Assembly (NCBI RefSeq): GCF_010015445.1
Contig: NC_053119.1
Span: 22,529,050 to 22,593,049 of the forward strand
DNA: 64,000 bases
From: Perca fluviatilis
Lineage: Eukaryota > Chordata > Actinopteri > Perciformes > Percidae
Reading direction: 5' to 3'
The position numbers and the translations under genes were made by a program. Below, piece by piece: positions 36,597-46,787 of this stretch. Positions within the stretch are counted from its first letter, which is position 1. Each line of letters starts with the position of its first letter. Below the pieces are notes generated by a model, which was not told the DNA's origin, searched no databases, and saw nothing but the letters and a program-made list of their open reading frames with translations.

Positions 36597-36633
36597 GCCG
36601 GAGACACTCCTCTGTCTTTGCCTGATTTGAGTT

Positions 36634-36777
36634 ATCTTTGCGCAGTGGCAGTATCGTAGCCTATGAGGTTTATCCGAGGCGCGATTATTGCTAGTTGAAA
36701 ACTTTACCCAATACCCCGCCTAGACGACTTGAAATATAGTCGGCGACGGCAATTTTTGTCGGTCTCTAAGGAGACTC
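36634..36777 (+). ncRNA. rnu4: U4 snRNA, copy 5
   Basis: 144-nt U4 gene matching copies 3 and 4 except just after the Sm site, where AATTTTTG is followed by TC instead of AC (36751-36760). That single change lies in the linker between the Sm site and the 3' hairpin and should be tolerated. The 3' flank diverges immediately after the gene, so this is the right edge of the amplified units. A weaker 3'-box-like GTTGTAGAAAATGA lies at 36782. Likely functional. Confidence 0.92.
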
Positions 36778-37667
36778 ATTTGTTGTAGAAAATGAACAAA
36801 CAATATCTATTACCACGTTTAACATACTATGTTGTATAGATACGGAAATGATTATTCTGAATTTACACACTGAGGAGGTACTAGAAATACTTACATTCCA
36901 CTTATATTTAAACGTGTACACATACCTGTCTTCACTATTGCCTAATTTGTACTTATGAGATGTAATTAAATACTGTACATTATAAAGACATATCTGTTAC
37001 ATGTGCATTTTTTGTCACTTGTATGTGCATGAAAACCTTAAAAAGAGGTTTTACACAGTAGCCTGGTCTCAGTGCAGTGTACTTGCCAGAACAGCAGAGG
37101 GCACTCTATAATAGGATATGGGGTGGTGAATGTGAGGAGAAAATAGACTGAAGTAGAAGAACATACATCTTTAAACGTAAGTCAGTTTGTTTTCTAGCCA
37201 AGTGATAAACAATATATAGGCTGGATATATTTGAAAGATATTACATAATTATGTGTTGCAGTTCTTAATCATTGCTGCACTATGAAAGAGTTTGTGCTCA
37301 ATAGTTGCCTGTAATTGTGATTGTCTTTCTAAAGTGATAGAAACCTTTGTGCCGTCATGTTTTACCACCCTGTAGAGAACTAATTTCAATGATTTCTGAT
37401 TAGAAGAAGGGTTGGTATTAGGCAGTCACAGGGGTGGGGATTTAATCAAGTAAGTCTTTCATTAGGCAGATGAGCTCAAAGCCTTTTTACCCTGTGAACA
37501 CTCTCTTACACTCTTGCTGTCATGCAAGCACACTTAATATTGTCACTTTCTCACACCGTCTGTACTTGTAACCATGATGAGGTTGACATTTTTACCTTCA
37601 AAATTGTAGCTCTTATTGACAAAATAGTAGGACTGTAGAAAACTGTACCAAGGTCAGGAGTACTCAC
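36778..37667. other. non-coding spacer right of the U4 cluster
   Basis: AT-rich, no gene seen. It contains the CTCF-like motif at 37091. Confidence 0.5.
37091..37105 (+). promoter_or_regulatory. CTCF-like motif, right of the U4 cluster
   Basis: ACAGCAGAGGGCACT matches the CTCF core CCASYAGRKGGCRSY at 14 of 15 positions. It lies 0.3 kb beyond the last U4 gene, in the opposite orientation to the motif at 32404. Motif match only. Confidence 0.4.
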
Positions 37668-38061
37668 CAGGGTTGAGGAAAAAAAAAAGTAATCAACTGT
37701 AGTTAATGGAGTACTTCCTGTTTAATTATTCTAGCTCAATAATGCATTTTGGTCACATTCGGTTGTATTGGGGTTACTGCTGTTTATTTTAAATCATTAT
37801 AATCTGGAACATACTATCATAACCATTGTCAGTAAACTTCATGTAACATTTGTTTAAAGTGTATTTTAATCTACAATCTCACAGTTAAAATCTCTTTAAT
37901 TATTTAGACATGTTTCTGAGAAATCATGTATTTTGCCCAAAGTATCTGAAATGTCATTACTCTGGGTTTAGTTCAGTATCAATAATTAATCAGAGGTTCA
38001 GATATTTTCTAATGTGATTATTGTAATCCAGCTGCTTCTAATGTATCTTTCCTCAACCCTG
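37668..38061. mobile_element. 394-bp hAT-type MITE
   Basis: Starts CAGGGTTGAGGAAA and ends TTTCCTCAACCCTG, exact inverted termini. The flanks are GTACTCAC (37660-37667) and GTAGTCAA (38062-38069), an 8-bp duplication with two differences, as expected for an older hAT insertion. The CAGGGTTG.GGA terminus is typical of abundant fish MITEs. Non-coding. Confidence 0.8.
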
Positions 38062-38072
38062 GTAGTCAAATT

Positions 38073-38100
38073 GTGTGTGTGTGTGTGTGGGGGGGGGGGG
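38073..38100. repeat. (GT)n plus poly-G
   Basis: GT run followed by 12 G residues. Confidence 0.9.
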
Positions 38101-38626
38101 TCATGTTTTCAGACTAATGGAGCATTTGGGTGTCTTTATCAAAGGTGAAACTAAGGCTTTAAAAGTGATTAATATTTACATAAATTACTTGCTGCTTTTG
38201 CATTTATTTTTCCTTCAGTATGACCCAGGATGCGCTTGCTTTTTCCTATCTGTTTTACACATCCACTGAGCATTCATCAGTCCGCAACAAATTGAGATTC
38301 ATAGTCAATGTTGCCTGTGTGTGCTCCTTTTGACCTGCATATGACCCAGTGTTTTATGTATGTTAAAATGTACTTATGGTACTCAGACAAATTATGTGTG
38401 AGATAAGCAGGAGTTTGTCGTCCTTCCTTGACATCTCTCAAACTCTGACCTTTCAGATTTCGAAAACAGCTTGTTATCTGTCAGAAATGAAATGGCAAGA
38501 TATGGCTTTGTTCTGTGTAAGCGACAGCTGGAGACTTCCCAACATAAACAAATAGATTGCACAGCATCATAGGACTAGTTCCTAGGTAACCATGTGACAG
38601 TGCCGACAATTGCTATGGAAACCAGC

Positions 38627-38628
<2 letters not shown>

Positions 38629-38696
<68 letters not shown>
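38629..38696. repeat. (CT)n microsatellite
   Basis: About 34 uninterrupted CT units; a polypyrimidine mirror repeat with triplex (H-DNA) potential. It creates an Arg-Glu frame on the minus strand. Confidence 0.96.
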
Positions 38697-38697
<1 letters not shown>

Positions 38698-39610
38698 AAA
38701 TGTGAGAATTTCCAGGTTTGACAGTTGTGGAGGAAGTCACCATTGTCATAGAAAGTAATTTCCCCTCATATTCTGTACAAGATGTAGAATGCATTCAGAG
38801 GTTTATACCAAATGCTATACACCAGAGGAAAAACCATCGTTGATAATAAAATGTCACTGGTACAGCTGACAAAGCATTCTGTAATATCAACACTACTTTT
38901 ACATTACCATGGAATGAAATGCCCTGCTTTCACACTCTTTATCCGGTATATATGAAAACTGTAATTAGCATTAACAACATTACAAATTAAGACATTTTCA
39001 AGATCAGAGTAAACAAAAATCTAGTTTTATTCTTTTTTTATTTTTTATTCAGCAAGCTAATTTGCAATCTGCTTTGCAGCAGGTCTTTTGTTTTGATCCT
39101 GTTTGTCACAAATCCAGTGATAACTCGGCTTCTGTTCAAAGAGTGAGACATCACAGCCTATTCTATTCTATCTATAAAAAACAGGTGCAACTCTAAAAGA
39201 GATGCTTTGATTTGTGGCCAATTATGTGAGTACTCTCCTCTTTCCTCAGAGCTGATCTGAAGAATTAGCCCATTATTCTTGGTAGATAACCAGAAATGTA
39301 GAGATCACATAAATGAACAGAAAACCTTAAAAGTTATATGGTTATTTAATACACCCAATTAAACTTGTTCCAGTCCTCTAATGCCATCTTCCTCTAAATC
39401 ACTGCGTGGTGTACGAGGGGTTGCCCCCAATTAGCTGCCTCCTGTGACATCCTGACACCATGCCGCATCGTTATTGTATTTCAGCTTCAATTACTTTCAA
39501 AACCCTTCAGGCAGAGGTGATTGGTCTCCTCCACTCTTTATTCTCTGCTCTGTTTCCCCTTCTTTTGATTGGAAGGGGGTGTCAAAGGATAGTCCATCAC
39601 GTTCAGGAAT
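38697..39610. other. non-coding stretch, nothing recognised
   Basis: AT-rich sequence without a supported gene or element. Confidence 0.5.
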
Positions 39611-40113
39611 TAAAGGCACACTATGCAAGATTTGTAAGTTAATATAACAGCTTTGAAGTCATTTCGATGGTAAACGAACTTGTAGTAGGGCGAATCATCC
39701 CAATAGCAAAGCGGGGGGGGGACGCCACTGGCAAAACCAGCAATGTAGGTTTGAGAGGTGGTGCCCCGCCAAATCTCGCGAGAATCACGACTTGCCTTAC
39801 GGCATGACGTCACATACATGTGCAACGTGCATTTAAAATATAAGAAGCAGCCTCTATGGAAGACACAAGCATGCATTTCAGACGTGAATCATGGCAGAGT
39901 CGACGAAGAAAATGAAGAAAGCGCGGTCAGAAGAGTCAAGGAAAAGAAAACGAGAGACTGACGTGTGAGGATCCGGACAAGAGTCCCACTCGGTCAGGCT
40001 TTCACTCGTTGCCGAGAGCTAAAAAGCAGCAAAGGTAACGTTAAATACAAGTACTCCACAGCAACTCTAGGGGTCACTGTTTGACAAAAATAGAAACTGC
40101 ATAGTATGCCTTT
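39611..40113 (+). mobile_element. TTAA-flanked MITE, about 0.5 kb
   Basis: The left terminus AGGCACACTATGCA and right terminus TGCATAGTATGCCT are inverted repeats with one mismatch, each directly bordered by TTAA. TTAA duplications are typical of piggyBac-type insertion, though the family is not certain. The interior includes a decayed coding remnant (39891-40025) and a CpG-rich TCTCGCGAGA palindrome near 39774. Related TTAA-flanked repeats lie at 46605-46787 and 47061-47488. Confidence 0.7.
39891..40025 (+). pseudogene. decayed coding remnant inside the MITE
   Basis: An ATG at 39891 opens a 25-codon frame rich in Lys, Arg and Glu (starts MAESTKKMKKARSEE) ending at TGA 39966-39968. Immediately after, in another frame, the DNA reads RIRTRVPLGQAFTRCRELK. 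That resembles a conserved module (RxRTRVNIGxAFxRWREL) which I recall from repeat-associated predicted proteins in fish. A basic nuclear-type N-terminus followed by this module, split by a frameshift, suggests a broken copy of a transposon-associated or captured exon. Function unknown. Confidence 0.45.
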
Positions 40114-40145
40114 AAAGAGCCATAATCTGTAACGTTTATTGTTAT

Positions 40146-40199
40146 GTTTTGCTCATTGCTTGGCAGTTCTGTGCAGATGAAACAGCTGAAAGCTTCCAA

Positions 40200-40266
<67 letters not shown>

Positions 40267-40338
40267 TAACCTAATACTCTGCCATGGCAACTTGAAAGAT
40301 TGTGAGAATTAGCTATATTTGATGGTTGGTCACCAAGC
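40146..40338 (+). pseudogene. decayed U4 snRNA pseudogene split by a microsatellite
   Basis: Right of the ATT run, AACTTAACCTAATACTCTGC and then CATGGCAACTTGAAAGAT follow the U4 central region (AACTTTACCCAATACCCCGC, then CTTGACGACTTGAAATAT) position by position, ending in a weak Sm-like TATATTTGATGG and TCACCAAG. Left of the run, TTTTGCTCATTG and TTGGCAGT resemble the U4 5' end at much lower identity. The ATT array sits where U4 has GATTATTGCT, so slippage from that seed may have created it. The right half is fairly convincing, the left half weak. Confidence 0.55.
40200..40262. repeat. (ATT)n microsatellite
   Basis: About 21 uninterrupted ATT/TTA units inside the U4-like pseudogene. Confidence 0.96.
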
Positions 40339-40445
40339 GATGTAATATTGCTCAAGTAGAGTTTAGGGGCAGATGGACACAAGTTATAATCAATCATTCA
40401 ACAATCAATTTCAGTTACCACCATGTATATTAATTAAGCTATTAA

Positions 40446-40735
40446 TTAGGGCTGCACAATATTTTGTTTCAGCGTCTACATCGCGATGTGTGCATGTGCG
40501 ATAGTCACATTGCAGGACGTGCGATGTTAACGCTACAACTTTTCTGCTGCTTGATAGAAAAGTAGATTTTCACTGTTCTCCCTTTACATGATTGTTACCG
40601 GCTGACCCTTTATATTACATACTACATATCTGATCAACATTAAGATAAATGCATGAATCGGATAGGACTTGATATCAGCAGATATTCAGTATTAAAGTAC
40701 TCTGATCCAGATCAGGGCAAAAAAAAATAAGCATC
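40446..40735. mobile_element. MITE fragments (GGGCTGCAC-type and GGGATGC-type)
   Basis: The left edge TAGGGCTGCACAATATT and right edge AAGCATCCCTA each match the terminus of a different common teleost MITE. The right part contains ATCAGTATT- and GATCCAGATCAG-like blocks of the second type. No shared terminal repeat or duplication is seen, so this looks like two decayed or fused fragments. Confidence 0.45.
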
Positions 40736-41265
40736 CCTAGTCTGAGATCTAAAGTCAGTTCATATTGGTGTGTGCTTGCATGTTCGTTTATACACGTGTT
40801 AGTGTATCGGTTGTTAGAAAAGGGAACCCCAGCTTTTTCAGACTATTAGGAGCAGAGCCCTGGTAGCCCCCAGTAGCCTGCGGCTCTCAGAAATAGCTTT
40901 TTAAAGAGGTACCAGTCTCCTCTGTTTCCTCAGGATCCAGGTGCTTTTAATTGGATTTCTTTGACAAGATTATTGCCTGCTCTCAGGCCAAGCTCGGATA
41001 GAGTGTAGTTTTAACAAGTGTGCCTATATAGCCACTTCAATCATAGTAAACTTCACAAAAAACTTTGATTTGATTCAAAATTACAATGTGACCAAATGTT
41101 GAACGCCCCCCTCCCTTGCTAATGCACCAATTCTTTGTAATTCTCCATAAAGCCTGGTGAGACTTTAAGTTATATGTTGTGAATCATCAAGTCTGACATA
41201 CGTGTTGTATATCTTCATGTGATACCACAGCTTTGCAGAGAGATCCAGAGAAGAAAGAAAGAAAG

Positions 41266-41440
41266 AAAGAAGATTTATTTATTTATATTAGGACAATGCA
41301 CATTAATCAACATTTCTGTAAATGCGCCAGTGTTAGCCAGACGGCTAATTTTCAACTGCAGTCCTAGTTGCATGCAGGTTTTAATTTTGGACAACCACCT
41401 TCACTAAAACCTCTAATGTGTAGAAGCATTTATTCCCTGG
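41266..41440. repeat. fish interspersed repeat fragment with GAAA microsatellite
   Basis: A GAAA run (41251-41270) leads into TTTATTTATATTAGGACAAT, then GCACATTAATCAACATTTC and a GTGTTAGCCAG..GGCTAATTTTCAACTG stretch. I recognise this as a dispersed fish repeat, probably the end of a non-LTR element given the adjacent microsatellite. Family not certain. Confidence 0.45.
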
Positions 41441-42508
41441 GTCCCAGTCCCTCTGCATTTTGACCTTCTTAAATGAGACAGACTTAAAAGGAGCATGCAC
41501 TGAAGGCAGTGAGTTATACCAACCAGTCCTATAATCCCTTAGAAAATGGCTCTTTTAAAATCCTATTATAACGTCATAGCAGTCCAAGCTTGCTCAAAGC
41601 AATTAGTCAGAGGAAATGAGCAACATTTCTTTGTCTACACGGGCACATTAATTGATGAAGACAAAGAATAAGATTGTATAGTTTTATTGTTTAGTATAAT
41701 TGTGCTAGGCTATTTAGGGACCATCAAAGATTAGAGGCTTCCACAAGGACGATTAATAAGTAGATTATTGTCTATACTTGCAGGATAGTTACTGGTCCAA
41801 TATTATTATGTGTTTTAAAAATGTGCTCTAAAATGAGTGCAGCATAGGTTAAAAGGCGGGGTATTTATTGAATTTGAATTGGCGGAGTGGTGGTTTAGTT
41901 TAAATGCTTTAGAAAATGATCACTTAGAAAGATTTATTCCATTCTTATTGCAGAGTCAGTGAAATCCAAGTAAGCTGAATTGTTCTGCCAGTTTGAAAGC
42001 GCCTGAAAAATGAAAATATTTAGAAAGTGCATTAAGTTCAGTCTGTCAAAGCAAGGTTTAATCATATCTTTGGAAAACACATATAGTCTGTTCATCTAAA
42101 AGGTCAATTTAACTTAAAATGGTCATCCTGCAAAATATGAATTATGTTCAGAATTTGAGGGCCTATTGTAAGTGCTTTGTCCTAGATGGTATTCTGTCAA
42201 TAGCACTGTTGAGAAGCTCTGCAATAATTGAGTGATAGCAAAGTATAAGGTGAGACATAGGCCACTTTTCCTGTGGCTCAGCCGGTAAATTTTAACAAGG
42301 TACAGGATTTTGAGGTTGTTATGTCAGATGAGAGTTTATTACGACACCTCTGACTCTACTGTGTCATGCCCCTCCATGCTGTGTCTCATCTGTTCTCCTC
42401 TCGCCACTTGTTAGAGCCCGCTAAAAATGGGTTCTGGTGTTGCTTGCACTAATCTAACACCATACGTTGTTTTTTTAGGAACATTGGGGTGTTGAACAAA
42501 TTGAAGTG
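41441..42508. other. non-coding stretch, nothing recognised
   Basis: AT-rich, no supported gene or repeat. Confidence 0.5.
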
Positions 42509-42770
42509 CAGTGGTGGAAGAAGTATTCAGATCCTTTACTTAAGTAAAAGTACCTCACTACTGCACAGTCCTGCATTGAAAATGTTACTTAAGTAAAAGT
42601 ATGTAAGTGTCATCAAGAAAATGTACTTAAAGTATTAAAAGTAAAAGTACTCAATGCAGAAAAATCCTCACATTTTAGAAACGGGAAAGGATCCAAACAG
42701 TTAAACTGTGTTTAATCGTCTTGTAACTTCATCTGGACTTGTAGGCCGTTATATTGTTGGGTAGTTTAAT

Positions 42771-44619
42771 CAGGGGCGGATCTACAGGGGGGCAAGGGGG
42801 GGCAGCTGCCCCCCCACTGTAGGGCCTTGCCCCCCCAGCTGCCCCCCTAACTTTGGCATTCAAAAAACTTTGCTTGTAAAAACAAACTGCCACTATGTGC
42901 ACAGGCTTCTTAAAACATTGAAACAAACAATTAATTTATATTAATTCATAATAAATAATAATTGTAGATGTAATCTTAGCCCCCTGCCCCTCAAATACTT
43001 AGCTACGTCCCTGCATCAAACGTGCAGAGCAGCGTTCGCACATTCAGGCTCGCACACAGCGAGTCTGCTGCGGTGTGGGGGCCCTGCATCCCGGCAAAGA
43101 CTGGAGCGACTGAGCTGCCCCCCCTCCCCGAGCCTCTCAAAGTGAAGTCTGTTTCCCAGGTGAAGTTAAAACACACGTTTCATCTAAAGTTAAATTTGTA
43201 ATAATTATAATGTCTGCTAAAGGCGAAGTCAGTATCAACAACGAGCGCGTCTGTTAGCCAAAAGTCAAATTGCTCCCCGTGGGTTGTAAGCGCATTCTGC
43301 TGTTTGATTAGTTTGATTTCAGTAAAGACAAGAAGAGCATAATACAGAATATTACAAACTGGCATGTTTGAATTCATAACGTTTACAAAGGGTCGCCGTT
43401 TCGTGGTGCGTTGCGACAACACACTACACAGTGCTTGCTGAGACGACCGATCATTTGTATATGATTAGTTAAGGAGTAGGCTACTATAAAATCCACTTCC
43501 TCTCACATATCACGGCAATACGGCTGCACAAATTAAACCAGGCAACATACTTTACTGTCAAACTGGGAAAACAACAAATACAACGGGATTAAGAAGGCTA
43601 GTCTAAACATAACTGATGTGTGCATGTAATAAATCTCGTCTGATGTTATGTTTTTTAGGCTACTTATTAGCTACAGGGCCCTACAGTGTAATGTAATACA
43701 AGAATAACAAGAGCTTTTCACATCTTGACTTTTGCAGGCCAGATTAGCTGGAGATATTAGCTGAAGCCTAAAAGTGGGGATATTGCCAGCCAAGAAAATC
43801 CTGAGTAGTGCACAGGAGGAAGAGGAGGAGGGAAATGAAGAAGGAGAAGACAGTAAACTGGAGAGACCAGGCAGGTCAGAGCAGGAGAAGACCACAGAAG
43901 GAGATGCAGAAATGAGTGAAAGAGAAGAGGGAAAGGAAGAATTGACAGTGAGGGATGAAGAGGAGGCTGCAGGTTCAGAGAGAGGGACAGAGGCCGAGAG
44001 TGATCAGGAGGATGAAGATGACAGAGAGGAAGAGGAGGCTGCAGTAACCCCTGGACCATATGGTTGGTTTATATTCTCCTTACATATAAATTGCAGTACA
44101 GTAACATAACATGTCCTGTGACATGATGTGTTTTCAGTTTTTGGCTATTTCCATTCTGTTGTATATGTTATAGGGTTAGATATGTAAATATTTACATATA
44201 CAACAACAGTTCACTCTTCTCAAGACACTTTACAGATAGAGTAGGTCTAGACCACACTCTTTAAGTTACAATGACCCAACAATTCTCCCAAGAGCAAGCA
44301 TTTGGTGCAACAGAAACATCAGACATATCCAGGGTCTTGGTGGTCGCTGGTTACATACAGATGGATACAGATATAGAGAATTATGATTCATAATAATGGT
44401 AATTATAGTAACAAAAAAGATAATGGAACTATGAATAGAAATAATAGTTGTAGCAGTTTAGGGCGTAGCAGTTTAGGGCATAGCAGGGCGTTGCGGGGCG
44501 TAGTAGGGCATATCAGTTTATGTATGAGGGTTTCCATGTACCGTCTTCCCCTGCCACCCTACCAAGATCTCTTGCTACCCCTTTGCCCCCCCATGTAAAA
44601 TTTTCTAGATCCGCCACTG
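42771..44619 (+). mobile_element. 1.85-kb hAT element nested in the MITE
   Basis: The termini CAGGGGCGGATCTA and TAGATCCGCCACTG are inverted repeats with one mismatch, extended inward by G-rich versus C-rich tracts (GGGGGGCAAGGGG against CCCTTTGCCCCCCC). Exact 8-bp duplications AGTTTAAT flank it (42763-42770 and 44620-44627). The interior contains one exon-like acidic frame (43738-44061) but no catalytic transposase core, so it is an internally deleted, non-autonomous derivative. Confidence 0.88.
43738..44061 (+). pseudogene. remnant N-terminal exon of hAT transposase
   Basis: After GACTTTTGCAG (a good acceptor) the frame reads ARLAGDIS, then a TGA stop at 43762-43764, then SLKVGILPAKK and a strongly acidic Glu-rich stretch of about 80 residues, ending VTPGPY before GTTGG. 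The order basic linker, acidic region and a GPYD-like end resembles the N-terminal part of ZMYM-type hAT transposases, which continue into a TTF-type zinc finger. That zinc finger and the catalytic domain are absent here. The in-frame stop and weak donor show it is not functional. The family assignment is inference. Confidence 0.45.
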
Positions 44620-45314
44620 AGTTTAATTTATAATAAAACATCAGATTTTATAAATTACATGTGTTTTATGTGCAAAAATCTTAATTTATAAAGTAACTAA
44701 AGCTGTCCAATTAATGTTGTGGACCAAAAAGTACAATATTTCCCTCTGGAGTAGTTCAAAGTAGCATGAAAAGAAAAGACTCAAGTAAAGTACAAGTACC
44801 TCAAATTTGTACTCAAGTACAATTATTGAGTAAATATACTTACTTATAAAATATACTAGTATGAGGTCCTTACTTTGCTAAACTTCAAGTAGCAAGTGGG
44901 AAGACATTCTGAATTGAGACAAATGCATGTGTAATCATTGATCAACTTTATTAAGCACTGCAACTAAAACAAGCATCTGGATGTATTTTTTTAATACACA
45001 GTTTGCACAACTAACTTTAGCCAAGTAAACACAAAGTCCTACTTTAAACATACCAATTATAAATATAGTCTGTTTAAACTGGTTAGACTGGTTGTGTTAA
45101 TGGTGCAGATGTTTAGGAAGCTTCTACGAGTTCCTGAAAGACAGCAGGATCGTTTGAGAGCCCCAACTGTAAAGCACTGTTCTGATTTCTTAGCACCGTT
45201 TTTGTGAAGGGCTACTGTGCTACAGAGGCAGGGCCAAATATTACTATATTACTTAAATAAGCCATTATTCCCAACCAAAATCAACTTCATTAGTGGCAAA
45301 GGAATGAAAGCTTT

Positions 45315-45402
45315 TTCAAGAGACTCAATGTCTTTGCCAAACAGGACGTTACTATTCCTGCCACCGCCGTGCCTGCAGAGAGTGTTTTACACTGCGGGGT
45401 AA
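45315..45402 (+). pseudogene. hAT transposase C-terminal dimerisation relic
   Basis: One frame reads FKRLNVFAKQDVTIPATAVP then AE. After a one-base shift the DNA continues RVFYTAG before a stop at 45400-45402. The combination (L.KQ...IPAT.VP.ERVF.TAG) is the hallmark of the hAT-family C-terminal dimerisation domain. The required frame change and missing upstream catalytic region make it a decayed fragment. It lies outside the 1.85-kb hAT at 42771-44619 and so is a separate relic. Confidence 0.7.
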
Positions 45403-45410
45403 GTGGTTAA

Positions 45411-46604
45411 CAGACTGTTGATGCCTTGGCCAAGGTTGCCAAGAAGTAGGCCCGAACATTGCAAGTGAAGGTTTGTGAGTTTCAGACCCAGTCACCCAAT
45501 TTTAACTTAAACATTTTAACTCAAAATATGTGTGTACTACACCTTGTGTGTAGTACACGTGCAAGGAATCTGAGTGTTAGTTGAGGTTTTGGTCTATTTT
45601 ATGTTGACCTTCTGTTGCTTTTAGTTGCCTCCCTATTCAGATTGAACAGTTGAAGAGATTGGCACGATTGTATGATTATTATAAAATGCTAGTAACTTTT
45701 AATAGAAATTTACAAATATTTTGTTCATTACCTGAATTACCCTTTTTGGTGTAGTGGGTGATTGCAGTCATTACCTTTGTTATTGTCAAATAAAACTTCT
45801 GGCAAAGTAACAGTAATACTACTAGAGTAGCCATAAAAGAAAAGCCTTTCAAAAGTATCATAACTCACAAATTGCAAACATAAATTAACTTCAGCGCTAC
45901 TGAAGTTGTTACTTCCCATTTTTCAGATGTACAATAATTTATTTTTCAGTGAAATAAAGTGTCTGTTAGACAGGTAAAGTATGCATTTATTTGAGAATTA
46001 TTAAAATTAATTATTGTGGTGTACTTTGCATTTACAATTCACAATTCAGAATAGGAAACATTATTTAATATGAGATTAGGATGACAAGTGTTCCACTATA
46101 TGCAGAATTGTTTTGGGCTTAATTTAATTTGTGTTAATATTGGCCACTTAATCCACCATAACATTTATATGGTATGCATACTTCATAGTGAAGCAGAATT
46201 TTTAATATAGCAAGGCAAATACATTCCCACTGATGTTGTGGTGGGTTGCCCCCCATGAAACATAATTAGAAAGACATCAGAAGTGCAATTCATCTCTTCT
46301 TCCGTACAAATCAAATTTAATGGATGTAATCATATATGCTCCTCTGTTGGCAGCTAAATGGATCTCCTCAGGGTCCAGCATATCTCAAGGCTGCCATAGT
46401 ACATATTTTGAGATCACATGGTTACATGTGACTTTGGTGAATCCGAATCTGGTAGACCAGAAACTGCCATGTTCTGCAAGGTGAATGGCTTTAAAGACAG
46501 CACAAATGGATATACCGGCTTCAGTTTTCCATCGTTAAGGGTTGTCTGACGGAAAGATAAAGCACTGTAAATATTCTAAATGTACACTTGAACTGATTTT
46601 TTTA
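45411..46604. other. non-coding stretch
   Basis: No gene. A short perfect palindromic hairpin AACTTCAG/CTGAAGTT with a 5-nt loop lies at about 45888-45908. Confidence 0.5.
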
Positions 46605-46787
46605 GGTGGGTGTATTTTTTTGCTGCGGCCCCCATCCACAGCAGTACATTGCTTAGGTCCCGTGCTGGTACTCTGGACTGCTTCTCCAAACTGGGGGCGT
46701 GCCGACTGCAGCCTACTATAGGTAATACACTGACTATGGATAAGTACCTCGTACAACCCCACTTCCAAAAAGGAACTATCCCGTTAA
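46605..46787. mobile_element. interspersed repeat ending at TTAA
   Basis: GCTGCGGCCCCCATCCACAG, the CTTCTCCAAACTGGGGGCGT block and GGATAAGTACCTCGTACAAC form a sequence I recognise as recurrent in teleost genomes. The right edge abuts TTAA (46784-46787). The left terminus is not identifiable, so this is a truncated copy. Confidence 0.5.

Larger units (their letters stand above)
34791..36633 (+). repeat. two tandem U4-containing repeat units (921 and 922 bp)
   Basis: Unit 1 spans 34791-35711 and unit 2 spans 35712-36633. Each contains a U4 gene, its 3' flank and the promoter of the next copy. Read side by side they differ only by scattered substitutions and single-base indels. Upstream of copies 4 and 5 there is an insert of about 140 bp (from ACGTATTTAACGTTATATG to TGCTCTCATTT) that is absent upstream of copy 3. 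The pattern indicates recent unequal crossover or gene conversion. A weaker version of the unit (813 bp) links copies 2 and 3. Confidence 0.9.
42509..44850. mobile_element. old hAT-type MITE carrying a nested hAT element
   Basis: The left arm begins CAGTGGTGGAAGAAGTATTC and is dense in ACTTAAGTAAAAGTA motifs. The right arm (44628-44850) has the complementary pattern (TACTCAAGTAC, GAGTAAATATACTTA). This is the arrangement of a very abundant teleost MITE whose right tip should read TTCCACCACTG; that tip has decayed. Without the insert at 42771-44619 it is about 0.5 kb. Confidence 0.75.

Noticed and set aside
38582..38794. Arg-Glu repeat protein on the minus strand
   Set aside because: Pure translation of the CT microsatellite.
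43774..44109. Acidic 111-codon frame as a stand-alone gene
   Set aside because: It lies inside a hAT element with clear termini and target duplication, starts at GTG, and follows an in-frame stop, so it is treated as a transposase remnant.
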